This document shows, piece after piece, positions 23,700-31,696 of a DNA stretch of 43,941 nucleotides (the stretch's first letter is position 1; every line of letters begins with the position of its first letter). The translations under genes and the position numbers were made by a program. Where the stretch lies: NCBI GenBank assembly GCA_030765125.1, contig JAVCDD010000317.1:1-43941 (forward strand), read 5' to 3'. The notes under the pieces are model-generated. The model was not told the origin of the DNA. It saw only the letters and a program-made list of their open reading frames with translations, and did no database searches. This DNA is from Candidatus Hatepunaea meridiana. GTDB lineage: Bacteria > Electryoneota > AABM5-125-24 > Hatepunaeales > Hatepunaeaceae.

Positions 23700-25559
23700 T
23701 TGTTAGACCAAAAAAATAGATGGTGGACTGAACACCGTTATCTGGTATTTACTGCAGGGATGGTTGTTTTATTTGGTTTATTGGGATTTCGGTTGTTGTC
23801 AATGCAATTAATAATCAGACCGGATTTCCTGGAAATGGCGACTACAAATCGAATTCGCACAGAAGTTATCGAACCGACTCGCGGCAGGATATATGACAGG
23901 CATAACAGACTATTAGTCGAGAATAGACCTTCACATACATTATATGCGCTTCCCTGGACTATTAAAGCAAATCCTGCAACTATAACATTTCTTGCATCAG
24001 TCCTTGAATTAGAAGAAAATGACATAAGACAGCGTATAGGTTCACACGGTTGGAACACGTTTTATCCGACAACGCTTCAACGGGATTTGCCGTTTGATAA
24101 ATTAGCTTATCTTGAAACAGTTAGAGTTGATTATCCTGGCATCTTATTTAGATTTGAAGCAAAGCGAAGTTATCCATATCCTGAAACCGTGCATATATTG
24201 GGATACGTTGGTGAACGCAGCACGGATAACGTCAGGAAATTGCATGGTAGAATTGGACTTGTTGGTAAAAGTGGTATTGAGATTATCTATGAAAAGTGGT
24301 TAGGAGGTGAACCGGGTGTTCTTTATCAGCAGGTTGATGCTTCTGGCAGGATTACTGAGATTCTGGATGATCCGCCTCCTGTTGAAGCAAAACCAGGTTG
24401 GGATATTTATCTAAATATTGATGCCGGTTTACAGCGGTACGCTTATGAGTTATTGGGAGATCGCACCGGCTCGGTTGTAGCGCTCAATCCTCAAAATGGT
24501 GAACTACTTGTACTACTTAGTCTTCCTGATTACGATCCATCCCTTTTTGCAGGCGTTATGACGCCTGAAACGTGGGAAGCTATTATCAACGACCCCGGTC
24601 ATCCACTTTTAAACAGGGCAATACAAGGTTTATATCCCCCAGGTTCAACCTTTAAGATGGCAGTTCTCACAGCAGCTATCGAAGAAGGATTTGTAAACAA
24701 TGATTTTCAAGTTACCTGCTATGGCGGTTTACAACTTGGAAGACGGTGGTTTAAATGCTGGAAAAAAGGAGGGCATGGAAAAGTAAATCAGTATAAGGCA
24801 ATCCAGCAGTCCTGTGATGTTTTTTTCTATAATCTTGGGCTTATGTTAGGTGTTGAACGAATGGAGAAGTATTGCAATGTATTTGGGTTCGGGAAACTGT
24901 CAGGGATTGATCTGGACAACGAACTAACCGGTATCATACCATCAGTAAAGTATCTTGATAATAAGTACGGCACAGGTAAATGGACAAGAGGACAATTGGC
25001 TAATATTTCCATTGGTCAAGGTGATGTATTGGTAACACCGCTTCAATTAGCGATTTATACGGCTGCAATCAGTACGGGAAAACTGGTTAAACCGCGTCTA
25101 ACTGATAAGCTTGTCAATCCAATTGATGGTGAGGTACACAAGATAGAAGCAACATCGAAAGATCTGAAGCTTTCCGCAAAGTGTTTGAGAATAATCCGCG
25201 AAGGTATGAGGATGGTTGTTAATGAATCTGGCGGGACAGCGTATTGGCTGAGGCAGCACGATATAGAGATAGCAGGAAAAACGGGCACTTCACAGAATCC
25301 CCATGGCGAAGATCACGCGTTGTTTGTTGCGTATGCGCCTGTTGAAAATCCACAGATTGCTGTTGCTGTGGTCATTGAACACGGCGAACACGGAAGCACA
25401 AGCGCAGCTCCAGTGGCTGTTAAACTGATAAAACGATATTTATATGACTTATTTCCTGGTCCTCGACCAGTATTCAAGCCAAAACCTGTTGAACTTGCAA
25501 AGACTGATCAAGATTCGCTTCAGGACACCTTGAGAGTAGTGACAGATGGCGTTGACTAA
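23700..25559 (+). CDS. mrdA: Penicillin-binding protein 2 (elongation transpeptidase)
   Basis: PBP2 cross-links peptidoglycan during cell elongation with RodA. The 619 residues comprise a short cytoplasmic tail, one membrane segment (16-34), and the PBP dimerisation domain with EVIEPTRGRIYDRHNRLL (55-72). The transpeptidase domain has active Ser316 and Lys319 in PPGSTFKM, the second motif SCD (371-373) and KTGT (527-530). The start is TTG directly after the mreD stop. The C-terminus overlaps rodA by 14 bases. Beta-lactams would be expected to bind at Ser316. The gene has normal length and an intact catalytic set. Confidence 0.96.
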   Translation: MLDQKNRWWTEHRYLVFTAGMVVLFGLLGFRLLSMQLIIRPDFLEMATTNRIRTEVIEPTRGRIYDRHNRLLVENRPSHTLYALPWTIKANPATITFLASVLELEENDIRQRIGSHGWNTFYPTTLQRDLPFDKLAYLETVRVDYPGILFRFEAKRSYPYPETVHILGYVGERSTDNVRKLHGRIGLVGKSGIEIIYEKWLGGEPGVLYQQVDASGRITEILDDPPPVEAKPGWDIYLNIDAGLQRYAYELLGDRTGSVVALNPQNGELLVLLSLPDYDPSLFAGVMTPETWEAIINDPGHPLLNRAIQGLYPPGSTFKMAVLTAAIEEGFVNNDFQVTCYGGLQLGRRWFKCWKKGGHGKVNQYKAIQQSCDVFFYNLGLMLGVERMEKYCNVFGFGKLSGIDLDNELTGIIPSVKYLDNKYGTGKWTRGQLANISIGQGDVLVTPLQLAIYTAAISTGKLVKPRLTDKLVNPIDGEVHKIEATSKDLKLSAKCLRIIREGMRMVVNESGGTAYWLRQHDIEIAGKTGTSQNPHGEDHALFVAYAPVENPQIAVAVVIEHGEHGSTSAAPVAVKLIKRYLYDLFPGPRPVFKPKPVELAKTDQDSLQDTLRVVTDGVD

Positions 25560-26781
25560 CCCCAGAGTAACAAAAAGTAGATTAGCTTATCTCGATTATA
25601 AGCTGCTTATCACAGTACTTGGATTGACTATAATTGGATTGTTGCTTATTTATAGTGCAGACCATTCACAGAATATTAAGTCACACTTTACAAAGCAGAT
25701 ATATTTCAGTTTTATCGGTATTACTGCGTTAATCACAGCTTCTATAATTCCACCAAGGATTTATAATGCAACAGCTTATGCAGCTTATGGTATAGGTATT
25801 TTAAGTTTATTGTTTGTTATAATTGCAGGTATTATTGGATTGGGTGCAAAGCGATGGCTGATTATTGGTGGAGTGAACGTACAACCTTCCGAACCTGTCA
25901 AGTTAGCTTATATACTTGTACTATCGGTTGTTCTTTCAAGAAGACGTTCAACCGTTTCAATAGTAAAACTACTGAGAACAATTGCATTGCTTGGGGTTCC
26001 ACCTACGCTTTTAGTTCTGATGCAGCCCGATCTCGGCACTGCTACAATTTTTCCGGTTATCACGGCTGTGATGTTGGCGTGGTTTGGTTTACCGCTAAAG
26101 GTATTTGCACTATTTCTATTGCCGTGTATCTCTTTATTCCTGACAGTATATCCCTGGTTTATTTCACCACTGCTTGCTTTTGGATTTGTTGTAATATATC
26201 GTTCAGGAATAAAATGGTTGGGGATCACTGCAATAGCCGTAGTATGTGCAGTTGCTACATTTACAGCGCCGCTGGCATGGAATCAACTTGAAGAATATCA
26301 ACAGAAAAGGTTGACATCTTTTCTCAATCCAGCAGCAGATCCACTCGGATCTGGCTATCAAATCATCCAGTCTAAGGTAGCCATAGGTTCCGGAGGATTT
26401 AGCGGTCAGGGATTTTTAAAGGGTACCCAGACACAGTTGCGCTTTCTGCCGGAGCAGCATACTGATTTTATATTTGCTCTGGCAGGCGAAGAATTCGGTT
26501 TCCTTGGCACATCAATTATTATTATATTATTTTTGTTATTCGGTTGGAGTGGATATACGCTGGCAACCCATTCCAAGAACCAATTTATGTCATTTGTTGC
26601 AATCGGAATTACTTCGATGATACTTTACCATGCAGTTGTAAATATTGGTATGGTGATAGGTATTTTACCCGTGACAGGTTTGCCTTTACCTTTTCTTAGT
26701 TATGGCGGATCATTTTTATTAACCTGTTTCACTGGAACAGGAATACTGATTTCGGTTGGATTATATAGAAGAGAGCGTTAA
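25546..26781 (+). CDS. rodA: Peptidoglycan glycosyltransferase RodA (SEDS family)
   Basis: RodA polymerises lipid II glycan strands with PBP2. The 411 residues have about ten membrane segments and SEDS signatures: GLGAKRWLIIGGVNVQPSEPVK, read here in two parts (GLGAKRWL, then NVQPSEPVKLAY), LMQPDLGTATI, LPEQHTDFIFALAGEEFGFLG and the terminal GLPLPFLSYGGSF. The ATG lies inside the end of mrdA. This is the last gene of the shape operon and is followed by a 277-base gap holding a nested inverted repeat. Confidence 0.96.
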   Translation: MALTNPRVTKSRLAYLDYKLLITVLGLTIIGLLLIYSADHSQNIKSHFTKQIYFSFIGITALITASIIPPRIYNATAYAAYGIGILSLLFVIIAGIIGLGAKRWLIIGGVNVQPSEPVKLAYILVLSVVLSRRRSTVSIVKLLRTIALLGVPPTLLVLMQPDLGTATIFPVITAVMLAWFGLPLKVFALFLLPCISLFLTVYPWFISPLLAFGFVVIYRSGIKWLGITAIAVVCAVATFTAPLAWNQLEEYQQKRLTSFLNPAADPLGSGYQIIQSKVAIGSGGFSGQGFLKGTQTQLRFLPEQHTDFIFALAGEEFGFLGTSIIIILFLLFGWSGYTLATHSKNQFMSFVAIGITSMILYHAVVNIGMVIGILPVTGLPLPFLSYGGSFLLTCFTGTGILISVGLYRRER

Positions 26782-26872
26782 ATTATGGTTGCTCACATCA
26801 TCAGTTTCTCATAAATAGTGTTTGACAAAAAGGGGTTAATATCCTGAAAAACGGGGATTTTCGGTTATATAC

Positions 26873-27029
26873 TAACATTACTTTGTTAAGTATCAATATT
26901 GGTTTTTATAATTGTTTGAATCATTAAAAGTTCCGCGTAGGGGCCGATTTATCGAGCCCTTTTGCATAAGTAGAAGGGGCTCAATAAATTGGCCCCTACG
27001 CGAAATTCGCACTTAACAAAGTAATGCTA
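26873..27029. repeat. Nested inverted repeats in the rodA-TPR gap
   Basis: The outer arms 26873-26890 and 27012-27029 match at 17 of 18 positions as reverse complements (TTACTTTGTTAAG core). Inside them, arms 26934-26961 and 26974-27002 match with two substitutions and one indel (CGCGTAGGGGCC start). The inner arms belong to the common GTAGGGGC-type dispersed repeat. The structure suggests an inner element inserted in an older palindrome. The gap 26782-27058 holds no gene that I can support. Confidence 0.85.
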
Positions 27030-27058
27030 AATAACATAATTCAATTAAGGTTAATGAA

Positions 27059-27523
27059 ATGAGAATACAAAAAAAATACTGGTTTTTTTTCACAACAGTT
27101 TCTATAATCCTGTTTGCAATTGCAAGTAGTATCTTTGCCGACTTCAAAGAAGATTACAATCAGGTTTATCAGAACTATACATCTGCCGGTACACCGGAGC
27201 AGATTAGAGTTGCCGCTCAAGAGTTTATTAACCTTGCTGATCGAGACGATGCAGGAGCGCTCAAGGCAAATTCATATTACTGGGCTGGGGAATGTTTCTA
27301 TAAGGTTAAGGATTATATAAAAGCATTAACCAACTTTGAGAAAGTTCTTGCAATTCCAAAATCCAACAAGGAAGAGCACGCGCGTTTCAAAGTTGCGATG
27401 TGCTATATCCGACTTGACCGGAAGGAAGCTGCTAAGTGGGAATTAAACAGGTTTATTCGCGATTACCCATCCAGTTCGCTGATCCATTTGGTAAAGCGGG
27501 CGTTAAAGAAACTTCAAACATAG
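27059..27523 (+). CDS. Exported tetratricopeptide-repeat protein
   Basis: This 154-residue protein has a signal peptide (MRIQKKYWFFFTTVSIILFAIASSIFA) and three helical hairpins of TPR type: residues about 47-85 (LKANSYYWAGECFYKVKDY), 85-120 (ALTNFEKVLAIP) and 120-150 (YIRLDRKEAAKWELNRFI). It resembles the TPR part of YbgF/CpoB-like periplasmic proteins, which help coordinate envelope growth, but lacks their coiled coil. Its exact role is not known. AAGG lies eight bases before the ATG. It follows the shape operon, so a role in the cell envelope is plausible. Confidence 0.75.
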   Translation: MRIQKKYWFFFTTVSIILFAIASSIFADFKEDYNQVYQNYTSAGTPEQIRVAAQEFINLADRDDAGALKANSYYWAGECFYKVKDYIKALTNFEKVLAIPKSNKEEHARFKVAMCYIRLDRKEAAKWELNRFIRDYPSSSLIHLVKRALKKLQT

Positions 27524-27548
27524 AACAATTCACCACGAAGAATGAAAA

Positions 27549-27654
27549 TTGGCTTTGGGCTTATGGCTCTGGGCTTTGGGTTTTTACTGGGATATAGTCA
27601 GCTTGATTCATATGATTTACAACCCAGAGCCAAAAGCCTTAAGCCCAAAGCCAA
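27549..27654. repeat. Imperfect inverted repeat (family F) before the toxin-antitoxin pair
   Basis: The left arm 27549-27583 (TTGGCTTTGGGCTTA start) pairs with the right arm 27621-27654 (ending TAAGCCCAAAGCCAA). Fifteen outer bases are exact, and the inner parts match with gaps. The stretch is free of stops in the antitoxin frame, so a 61-codon extension could be read from an ATG at 27542. The antitoxin has its own ribosome-binding site downstream. Confidence 0.8.
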
Positions 27655-27724
27655 ACCTCTTGACTTTGCTTCCTTTGTTTTGTACATTACGAACAATACA
27701 GACAATACAAACAAGGAGAATAAT

Positions 27725-27976
27725 ATGACTCGAATGACAACGAGCGAAACGCGCAGGGCTTTTGCCGACGTTGTTAACCGTGTTTCTTACGGTGGTGAAC
27801 GTATTATTATTCATCGGCGCGAAAAAGACCTCGTTGCGATTGTGCCGATTGAGGATCTTGAATTGATTGAACGAATCGAGGACGAAATTGACATTAAGGA
27901 AGTAAAGAAAATCCTTGCAGCTAATGAACCTACATATACACTGGAAGAAGTAGAACGTGAACTGGGACATAAATAG
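27725..27976 (+). CDS. Phd/YefM-family antitoxin
   Basis: This 83-residue protein has the Phd/YefM N-terminal DNA-binding fold: TSETRRAFADVVNRVSYGGE, then RIIIHRREKDLVAIVPIEDLE. An acidic C-terminal tail (ERIEDEIDIKEVKKIL) would wrap the toxin. It should bind its own promoter and neutralise the RelE-type toxin encoded next. The start at ATG 27725 is set by AAGGAG six bases upstream. A longer frame back to 27542 is repeat-derived and not credible as protein. The stop overlaps the toxin GTG by one base. The likely operator lies between the family F repeat and the start. Confidence 0.9.
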   Translation: MTRMTTSETRRAFADVVNRVSYGGERIIIHRREKDLVAIVPIEDLELIERIEDEIDIKEVKKILAANEPTYTLEEVERELGHK

Positions 27977-28236
27977 TGGCATATATCGTTGATATATCCA
28001 GTTCAGCAAGACGACGACTCACAAAACTCCCTGTGCAGGTAAGTTTTGTTCTAATAGGTGCGTTTCATCAATTAGAGATAAATCCTCGATCTCACGGTAA
28101 GAAACTGTCTGGTTTTAAGGACACTTACCAATTACGAGTTGACGATTATCGAATTGTATATCAGGTACAAAAGCAGAGATTGATTGTATTTGTAATTCGA
28201 ATCGGGCATCGGCGTGAAGTATATAGGGATATGTAA
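27976..28236 (+). CDS. RelE/ParE-family toxin
   Basis: This 86-residue protein carries the RelE/ParE fold: VDISSSARRRLTKLPVQV at the start, INPRSHGKKLSGFKDTYQLRVDDYRIVY in the middle and FVIRIGHRREVYRDM at the end. The basic residues in YRIVY and IGHRREVY fit mRNA-cleaving RelE toxins, which act at the ribosomal A site. A ParE-type gyrase target cannot be excluded. The start is GTG, overlapping the antitoxin stop by one base. The stop overlaps the next gene's ATG by one base, so the M23 peptidase may be partly read from the toxin-antitoxin promoter. Confidence 0.9.
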   Translation: MAYIVDISSSARRRLTKLPVQVSFVLIGAFHQLEINPRSHGKKLSGFKDTYQLRVDDYRIVYQVQKQRLIVFVIRIGHRREVYRDM

Positions 28237-30269
28237 TGAATATTGATCATTCGACATACATGTTGATAAGGTTTTATCGTGCAATAGGGTATTGTATTTC
28301 AATAGTTGTTTTCATTTCAGTCATCAATGCTTATTGTTCAGATAAACCAATTTGGCCAGTTGACTCAAAGCCTGCGATTACAAGTTCATTCGGTGAATAT
28401 AGACCAGGACATTTTCATAGTGGGATTGACCTGAAATTATATGGTCGAGTGGGGGATCCGTGCCGTGCAATCGACGACGGTTGGGTAATTCGCGTGAAAG
28501 TAAGCCCTACTGGATATGGGCGAGCATTATACTTGAAATTGAATGATGGTCGAACTGCGGTTTATGCACATCTTGACCGATTCGCATCTGAAATTGAGGA
28601 AATAGTTAAACGGCTTCAACACGAGCATGAAAGCTTTTCTGTACAGGAATTCTTTGAAAGTGACAGTGCTATTCATTATAAGAAGGGTGATATTGTAGCT
28701 TATGCCGGGCGTAGCGGTACGAGACACCCGCATGTTCACTTCGAAGTTCGCGATGCAAATGAAATCCCAATGAATGCTTGGTTTGAAGGATTTAAGGTAT
28801 CAGACAAAACTCCACCGCATCCCGTTGCAATTGCTATTGAACCACTTGACGGAAAATCGACGGTAGAACTTGATTGTCAACCGCGTATCTGGTCGCACCT
28901 GATACAAAGGAATGATGGTATCTGGGGACCAAGGGATCCGGTCGGGGTTTCGGGTTGTATTGGCATTTCAGTAGATGCTTTTGATAAGACTAATTCATCT
29001 GAAAACCTGCTTGCTGTATATAAGGTTGAGATGTATGTCAATGATGTCAAGCGTTGGGAAACAGTATTTGATGAATTCAGTTTTTCAGAATCTAAACTTA
29101 TCAAGGTTGAGCGTAATTACCGACTCCTTCGAAGAGGCAAAGGGATATTCCACCGATTGTTTCATGCACCCGGCAACGAACTTAAATTATGCAGTGGAAA
29201 TGGGATTCTTTATACCGGTAGTATTGATGATTTTCCAATAAACGTTGTAATTTTACTTATTGATGCTGCCGGTAATCAAACCCGTCTTGAAGCGACACTC
29301 GTAGCGGATGATGATCCCGATGATAATAGATTGGTAACCGGTGATCCGATGATTACTTTTAAAGGTTGGGGCAATCCGGAGCACGAGAAGGTGTGTATGG
29401 AAATATTCGATAATTATTTGCGCTTTTCCTGCCCACCCGGAATACACAGCATACTTTTAAACGGTGTTTATTCTATCCCGTTACTAACCAAATCTATCGG
29501 CGGACGTGAAGTGACGGTTTATACTCCACCGGTAATGCTTGATAACGGTCTTAACGTATCGGTTATTGATCTTGAAGGGAATTCTATTGAGAAGTGTGAT
29601 ATTGATTTGCATACGGTTTTACATTCGGTAACTTCAGACAATACTACAATTGTTAAATCACGTGACGAAAATATAGTATTGGACATCCCGTCAGCATCGC
29701 TCTATGATACAATGTGGGTAAGAATCATTCCCGAAGAATCTTATATTGTTCCCGGTAAGGTGGAATCTGTATATCGCATTGAGCCTCGCGATCAACCGCT
29801 TAAGAGTAAGGTATCCGTCAAATATAAAAGTAATGTGAAAATTGCTGATGAGCCTGGATGGGGTATATATTACCTTGATAAACGCGTCGGGTGGACATTT
29901 CTGGGGAATACATTTGAGGATGGCTATTTAGTTGCTCCAGCATTGAGTTGGGAAATATTCGGTTTAGTGCAGGATCAGGATTTACCTTATATTAAGATAA
30001 AGAAACCAATTGTAAACGCTGAAGTTAAATCATCTGTTTTCTCATTTTTAGCTGTAATTGATGATACTACTTCAGGACTTAATGCTGCTGATATAACGGT
30101 TACAATTGATGGTGAAATCGTTCCGGCAGAATATGATCCGCCACGCGACAGGATTCTGTACAAGCCTTGGAAAAAAATCCCTGTCGGATCACATCAACTG
30201 GTAATTTCAGTAATTGACCGGGTTGGAAACGAATCGGTTAGGAAGGTTAATTTTAGAATTATCAAATAG
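28236..30269 (+). CDS. M23 metallopeptidase (peptidoglycan endopeptidase) with large C-terminal region
   Basis: This 677-residue exported protein has an N-terminal hydrophobic segment (residues about 17-34). The LytM/M23 domain (40-175) has zinc ligands His61 and Asp65 in HFHSGIDL, and His168 in HPHVHFEVR, with His166 as the catalytic companion. It would cut peptide cross-links in murein. The remaining 500 residues are beta-rich with bacterial Ig-like patterns, for example the final ITVTIDGEIVPAEYDPPRD and RVGNESVRKVNF. They may bind the envelope. The ATG overlaps the toxin stop; ATG 28260 is an alternative. All zinc ligands are present, so it is probably active. Confidence 0.88.
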   Translation: MNIDHSTYMLIRFYRAIGYCISIVVFISVINAYCSDKPIWPVDSKPAITSSFGEYRPGHFHSGIDLKLYGRVGDPCRAIDDGWVIRVKVSPTGYGRALYLKLNDGRTAVYAHLDRFASEIEEIVKRLQHEHESFSVQEFFESDSAIHYKKGDIVAYAGRSGTRHPHVHFEVRDANEIPMNAWFEGFKVSDKTPPHPVAIAIEPLDGKSTVELDCQPRIWSHLIQRNDGIWGPRDPVGVSGCIGISVDAFDKTNSSENLLAVYKVEMYVNDVKRWETVFDEFSFSESKLIKVERNYRLLRRGKGIFHRLFHAPGNELKLCSGNGILYTGSIDDFPINVVILLIDAAGNQTRLEATLVADDDPDDNRLVTGDPMITFKGWGNPEHEKVCMEIFDNYLRFSCPPGIHSILLNGVYSIPLLTKSIGGREVTVYTPPVMLDNGLNVSVIDLEGNSIEKCDIDLHTVLHSVTSDNTTIVKSRDENIVLDIPSASLYDTMWVRIIPEESYIVPGKVESVYRIEPRDQPLKSKVSVKYKSNVKIADEPGWGIYYLDKRVGWTFLGNTFEDGYLVAPALSWEIFGLVQDQDLPYIKIKKPIVNAEVKSSVFSFLAVIDDTTSGLNAADITVTIDGEIVPAEYDPPRDRILYKPWKKIPVGSHQLVISVIDRVGNESVRKVNFRIIK

Positions 30270-30310
30270 GGTTTGTAAAAAATAACTATACTGTCATTCC
30301 CCTTAAAAAT

Positions 30311-30407
30311 AGAGTTTAGAGTTCGCACTTTAGTGTGTTAGTGTTATAATAAATAATAACTTGTCCTACTTACTGTGAAAGCAATCTGAAGATGAACTCT
30401 GAACTCT
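30311..30407. repeat. Short inverted repeat in gap 30270-30456
   Basis: AGAGTTTAGAGTTC at 30311-30324 pairs with GAACTCTGAACTCT at 30394-30407 at 13 of 14 positions. The right arm contains the GAACTCTGAACT motif of the tandem array at 1-192. A related TTTAGAGTTCACGCTT lies at 34870-34885. The gap contains no supported gene. Confidence 0.65.
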
Positions 30408-30456
30408 CTTTTTAATGAGACTGAAAGTAAAAGGTAGAAATACAAAGGAGTAAAAT

Positions 30457-30675
30457 ATGTTCATTGTAGATCTGGAAAAAAAGATTATTCACGATATGAG
30501 TTTCGTCCGCTACGAATGTAGTATCAGGAAAATACCTATGGATAAGCGAAAAAAAATCTTTAGTCTTCAATCAGTCAAACGTATGATCTCAACAGATCAC
30601 ACTCCTCAGTATAACGGTTGTAAGCATTGTATGTCTGAATATCATACTTTTGATTTCACAAAGCTCTACAGGTAA
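30457..30675 (+). CDS. Small conserved-looking protein with CxxC motif
   Basis: I do not recognise this family. The 72-residue product is soluble, with basic and aromatic stretches. It has MFIVDLEKKIIHDM at the start, Cys21, a CKHC motif near residues 55-58 and a closing EYHTFDFTKLYR. The Cys pair and nearby His could bind a metal. It has a strong ribosome-binding site (AAAGGAG, seven bases before ATG) and lies six bases before the eIF-2B-like gene, so the two are probably co-transcribed. This good initiation signal is the main evidence that it is a real gene. Confidence 0.7.
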   Translation: MFIVDLEKKIIHDMSFVRYECSIRKIPMDKRKKIFSLQSVKRMISTDHTPQYNGCKHCMSEYHTFDFTKLYR

Positions 30676-30681
30676 TAGGAT

Positions 30682-31602
30682 TTGATTTCTAACCTGAATG
30701 GCGTAATTGACAGTCTCTCGCTTGATCATAAACGAGGCGCTGCTGAGATCGTTGAGGATATTGCGGATTTATTCTATGCTATAGTCAAGATCGGTTTGGA
30801 AGATTCCGACTCTGCTAATCAACTTTTTAATCGTGGCATCAAGCGCCTGGCACGCGGTCAACCCAGTATGGCTCCGGTATTGAATTTCCTTAACAGGGCA
30901 TGCCTGATAAAGGAACAGAATGGTAATTGGAGTGAGCTAAAGGAATTGTTATCGGAACTCCGCACGGCAACCAGGAGTAGATTTGATGCGATGGCGTTTC
31001 GTATTAATGACCTGCCCAGAGTGGATGGGACGCTGATAACCTATTCAAATAGCTCTACAGTTGCAAATATAATCATTGCCTGTCATAAGTTCAATTGGCC
31101 CAGGAAAGTCATCTGCAGTGAAGGTAGACCCATTATGGAAGGGCTGGTATTGGCGCAACGATTAACTGCTGCAGATGTGCCGGTTACCGTTTATACAGAT
31201 GCTGCGTTGATGTCGCAAATAATCGATGCCGATGCTGTATGGGTTGGAGGTGACTGCCTCAGTCAGAATGGACTTGTTAATAAAGTCGGTAGTCGTGCTC
31301 TTGCAATGCTGGCTAAAGTGCAAGGTATTCCCTTTATTTCTTTAATGTCAACTGATAAGCTGATGACTCCACAACTGATGCCGTTTTTTCACTGTCTTTT
31401 GCAGAACCCGCGGGAAGTAGCCGCTGATGATGCCGATATTCTTAATGTTGTTAATGAATATTATGAGAACATTCCTCTGGAATTGGTTGATTATATACTC
31501 ACGGAAAATGGACTTTCAAAGCCAGATGATTTGCTAAAAAGTATTCAGGAACAACCAATTAGTCAGATGTTTCAGCAACTTGTACAGACGAACCACCTAT
31601 AA
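30682..31602 (+). CDS. eIF-2B alpha/beta/delta-like family protein
   Basis: This 306-residue protein has an N-terminal helical part and a Rossmann-like C-terminal part of the eIF-2B/MtnA/ribose-1,5-bisphosphate isomerase family. Motifs include TYSNSSTVANII, VICSEGRPIMEGLVLAQRL, VTVYTDAALMSQIIDADAVWVGGD and VNKVGSRALAMLAK. Bacterial members act as sugar-phosphate isomerases, for example in methionine salvage or nucleoside use, and not in translation initiation. The substrate here cannot be told. The start is TTG 30682, with AGG ten bases upstream and no better alternative. It pairs with the small CxxC protein upstream and is followed by repeat family I. Confidence 0.82.
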   Translation: MISNLNGVIDSLSLDHKRGAAEIVEDIADLFYAIVKIGLEDSDSANQLFNRGIKRLARGQPSMAPVLNFLNRACLIKEQNGNWSELKELLSELRTATRSRFDAMAFRINDLPRVDGTLITYSNSSTVANIIIACHKFNWPRKVICSEGRPIMEGLVLAQRLTAADVPVTVYTDAALMSQIIDADAVWVGGDCLSQNGLVNKVGSRALAMLAKVQGIPFISLMSTDKLMTPQLMPFFHCLLQNPREVAADDADILNVVNEYYENIPLELVDYILTENGLSKPDDLLKSIQEQPISQMFQQLVQTNHL

Positions 31603-31625
31603 AGGGAAAGACAATCTAATGTACC

Positions 31626-31676
31626 GGAATGTGCAAGTCTTGCTTGCGCCTGCCGAAGCAAGCTTTAGCGCTCCGG
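31626..31676. repeat. Imperfect inverted repeat (family I)
   Basis: GGAATGTGCAAGTCTTGCTTGC pairs imperfectly with the GAAGCAAGCTTTAGCGCTCC arm ending at about 31676. The central CAAGCTTGCTTG-type core is shared with 34932-35006 and with AGCTTGCTGCG at 43829-43906. It fills the gap between the eIF-2B-like gene and the first glycosyltransferase. Confidence 0.65.
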
Positions 31677-31696
31677 CTCATAAAGTAGGATGATAC

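Noticed and set aside
26822..26845. Promoter TTGACA followed by TATCCT before the TPR gene
   Set aside because: The spacing is only about 12 bases, and the site is more than 200 bases from the gene with repeats between.
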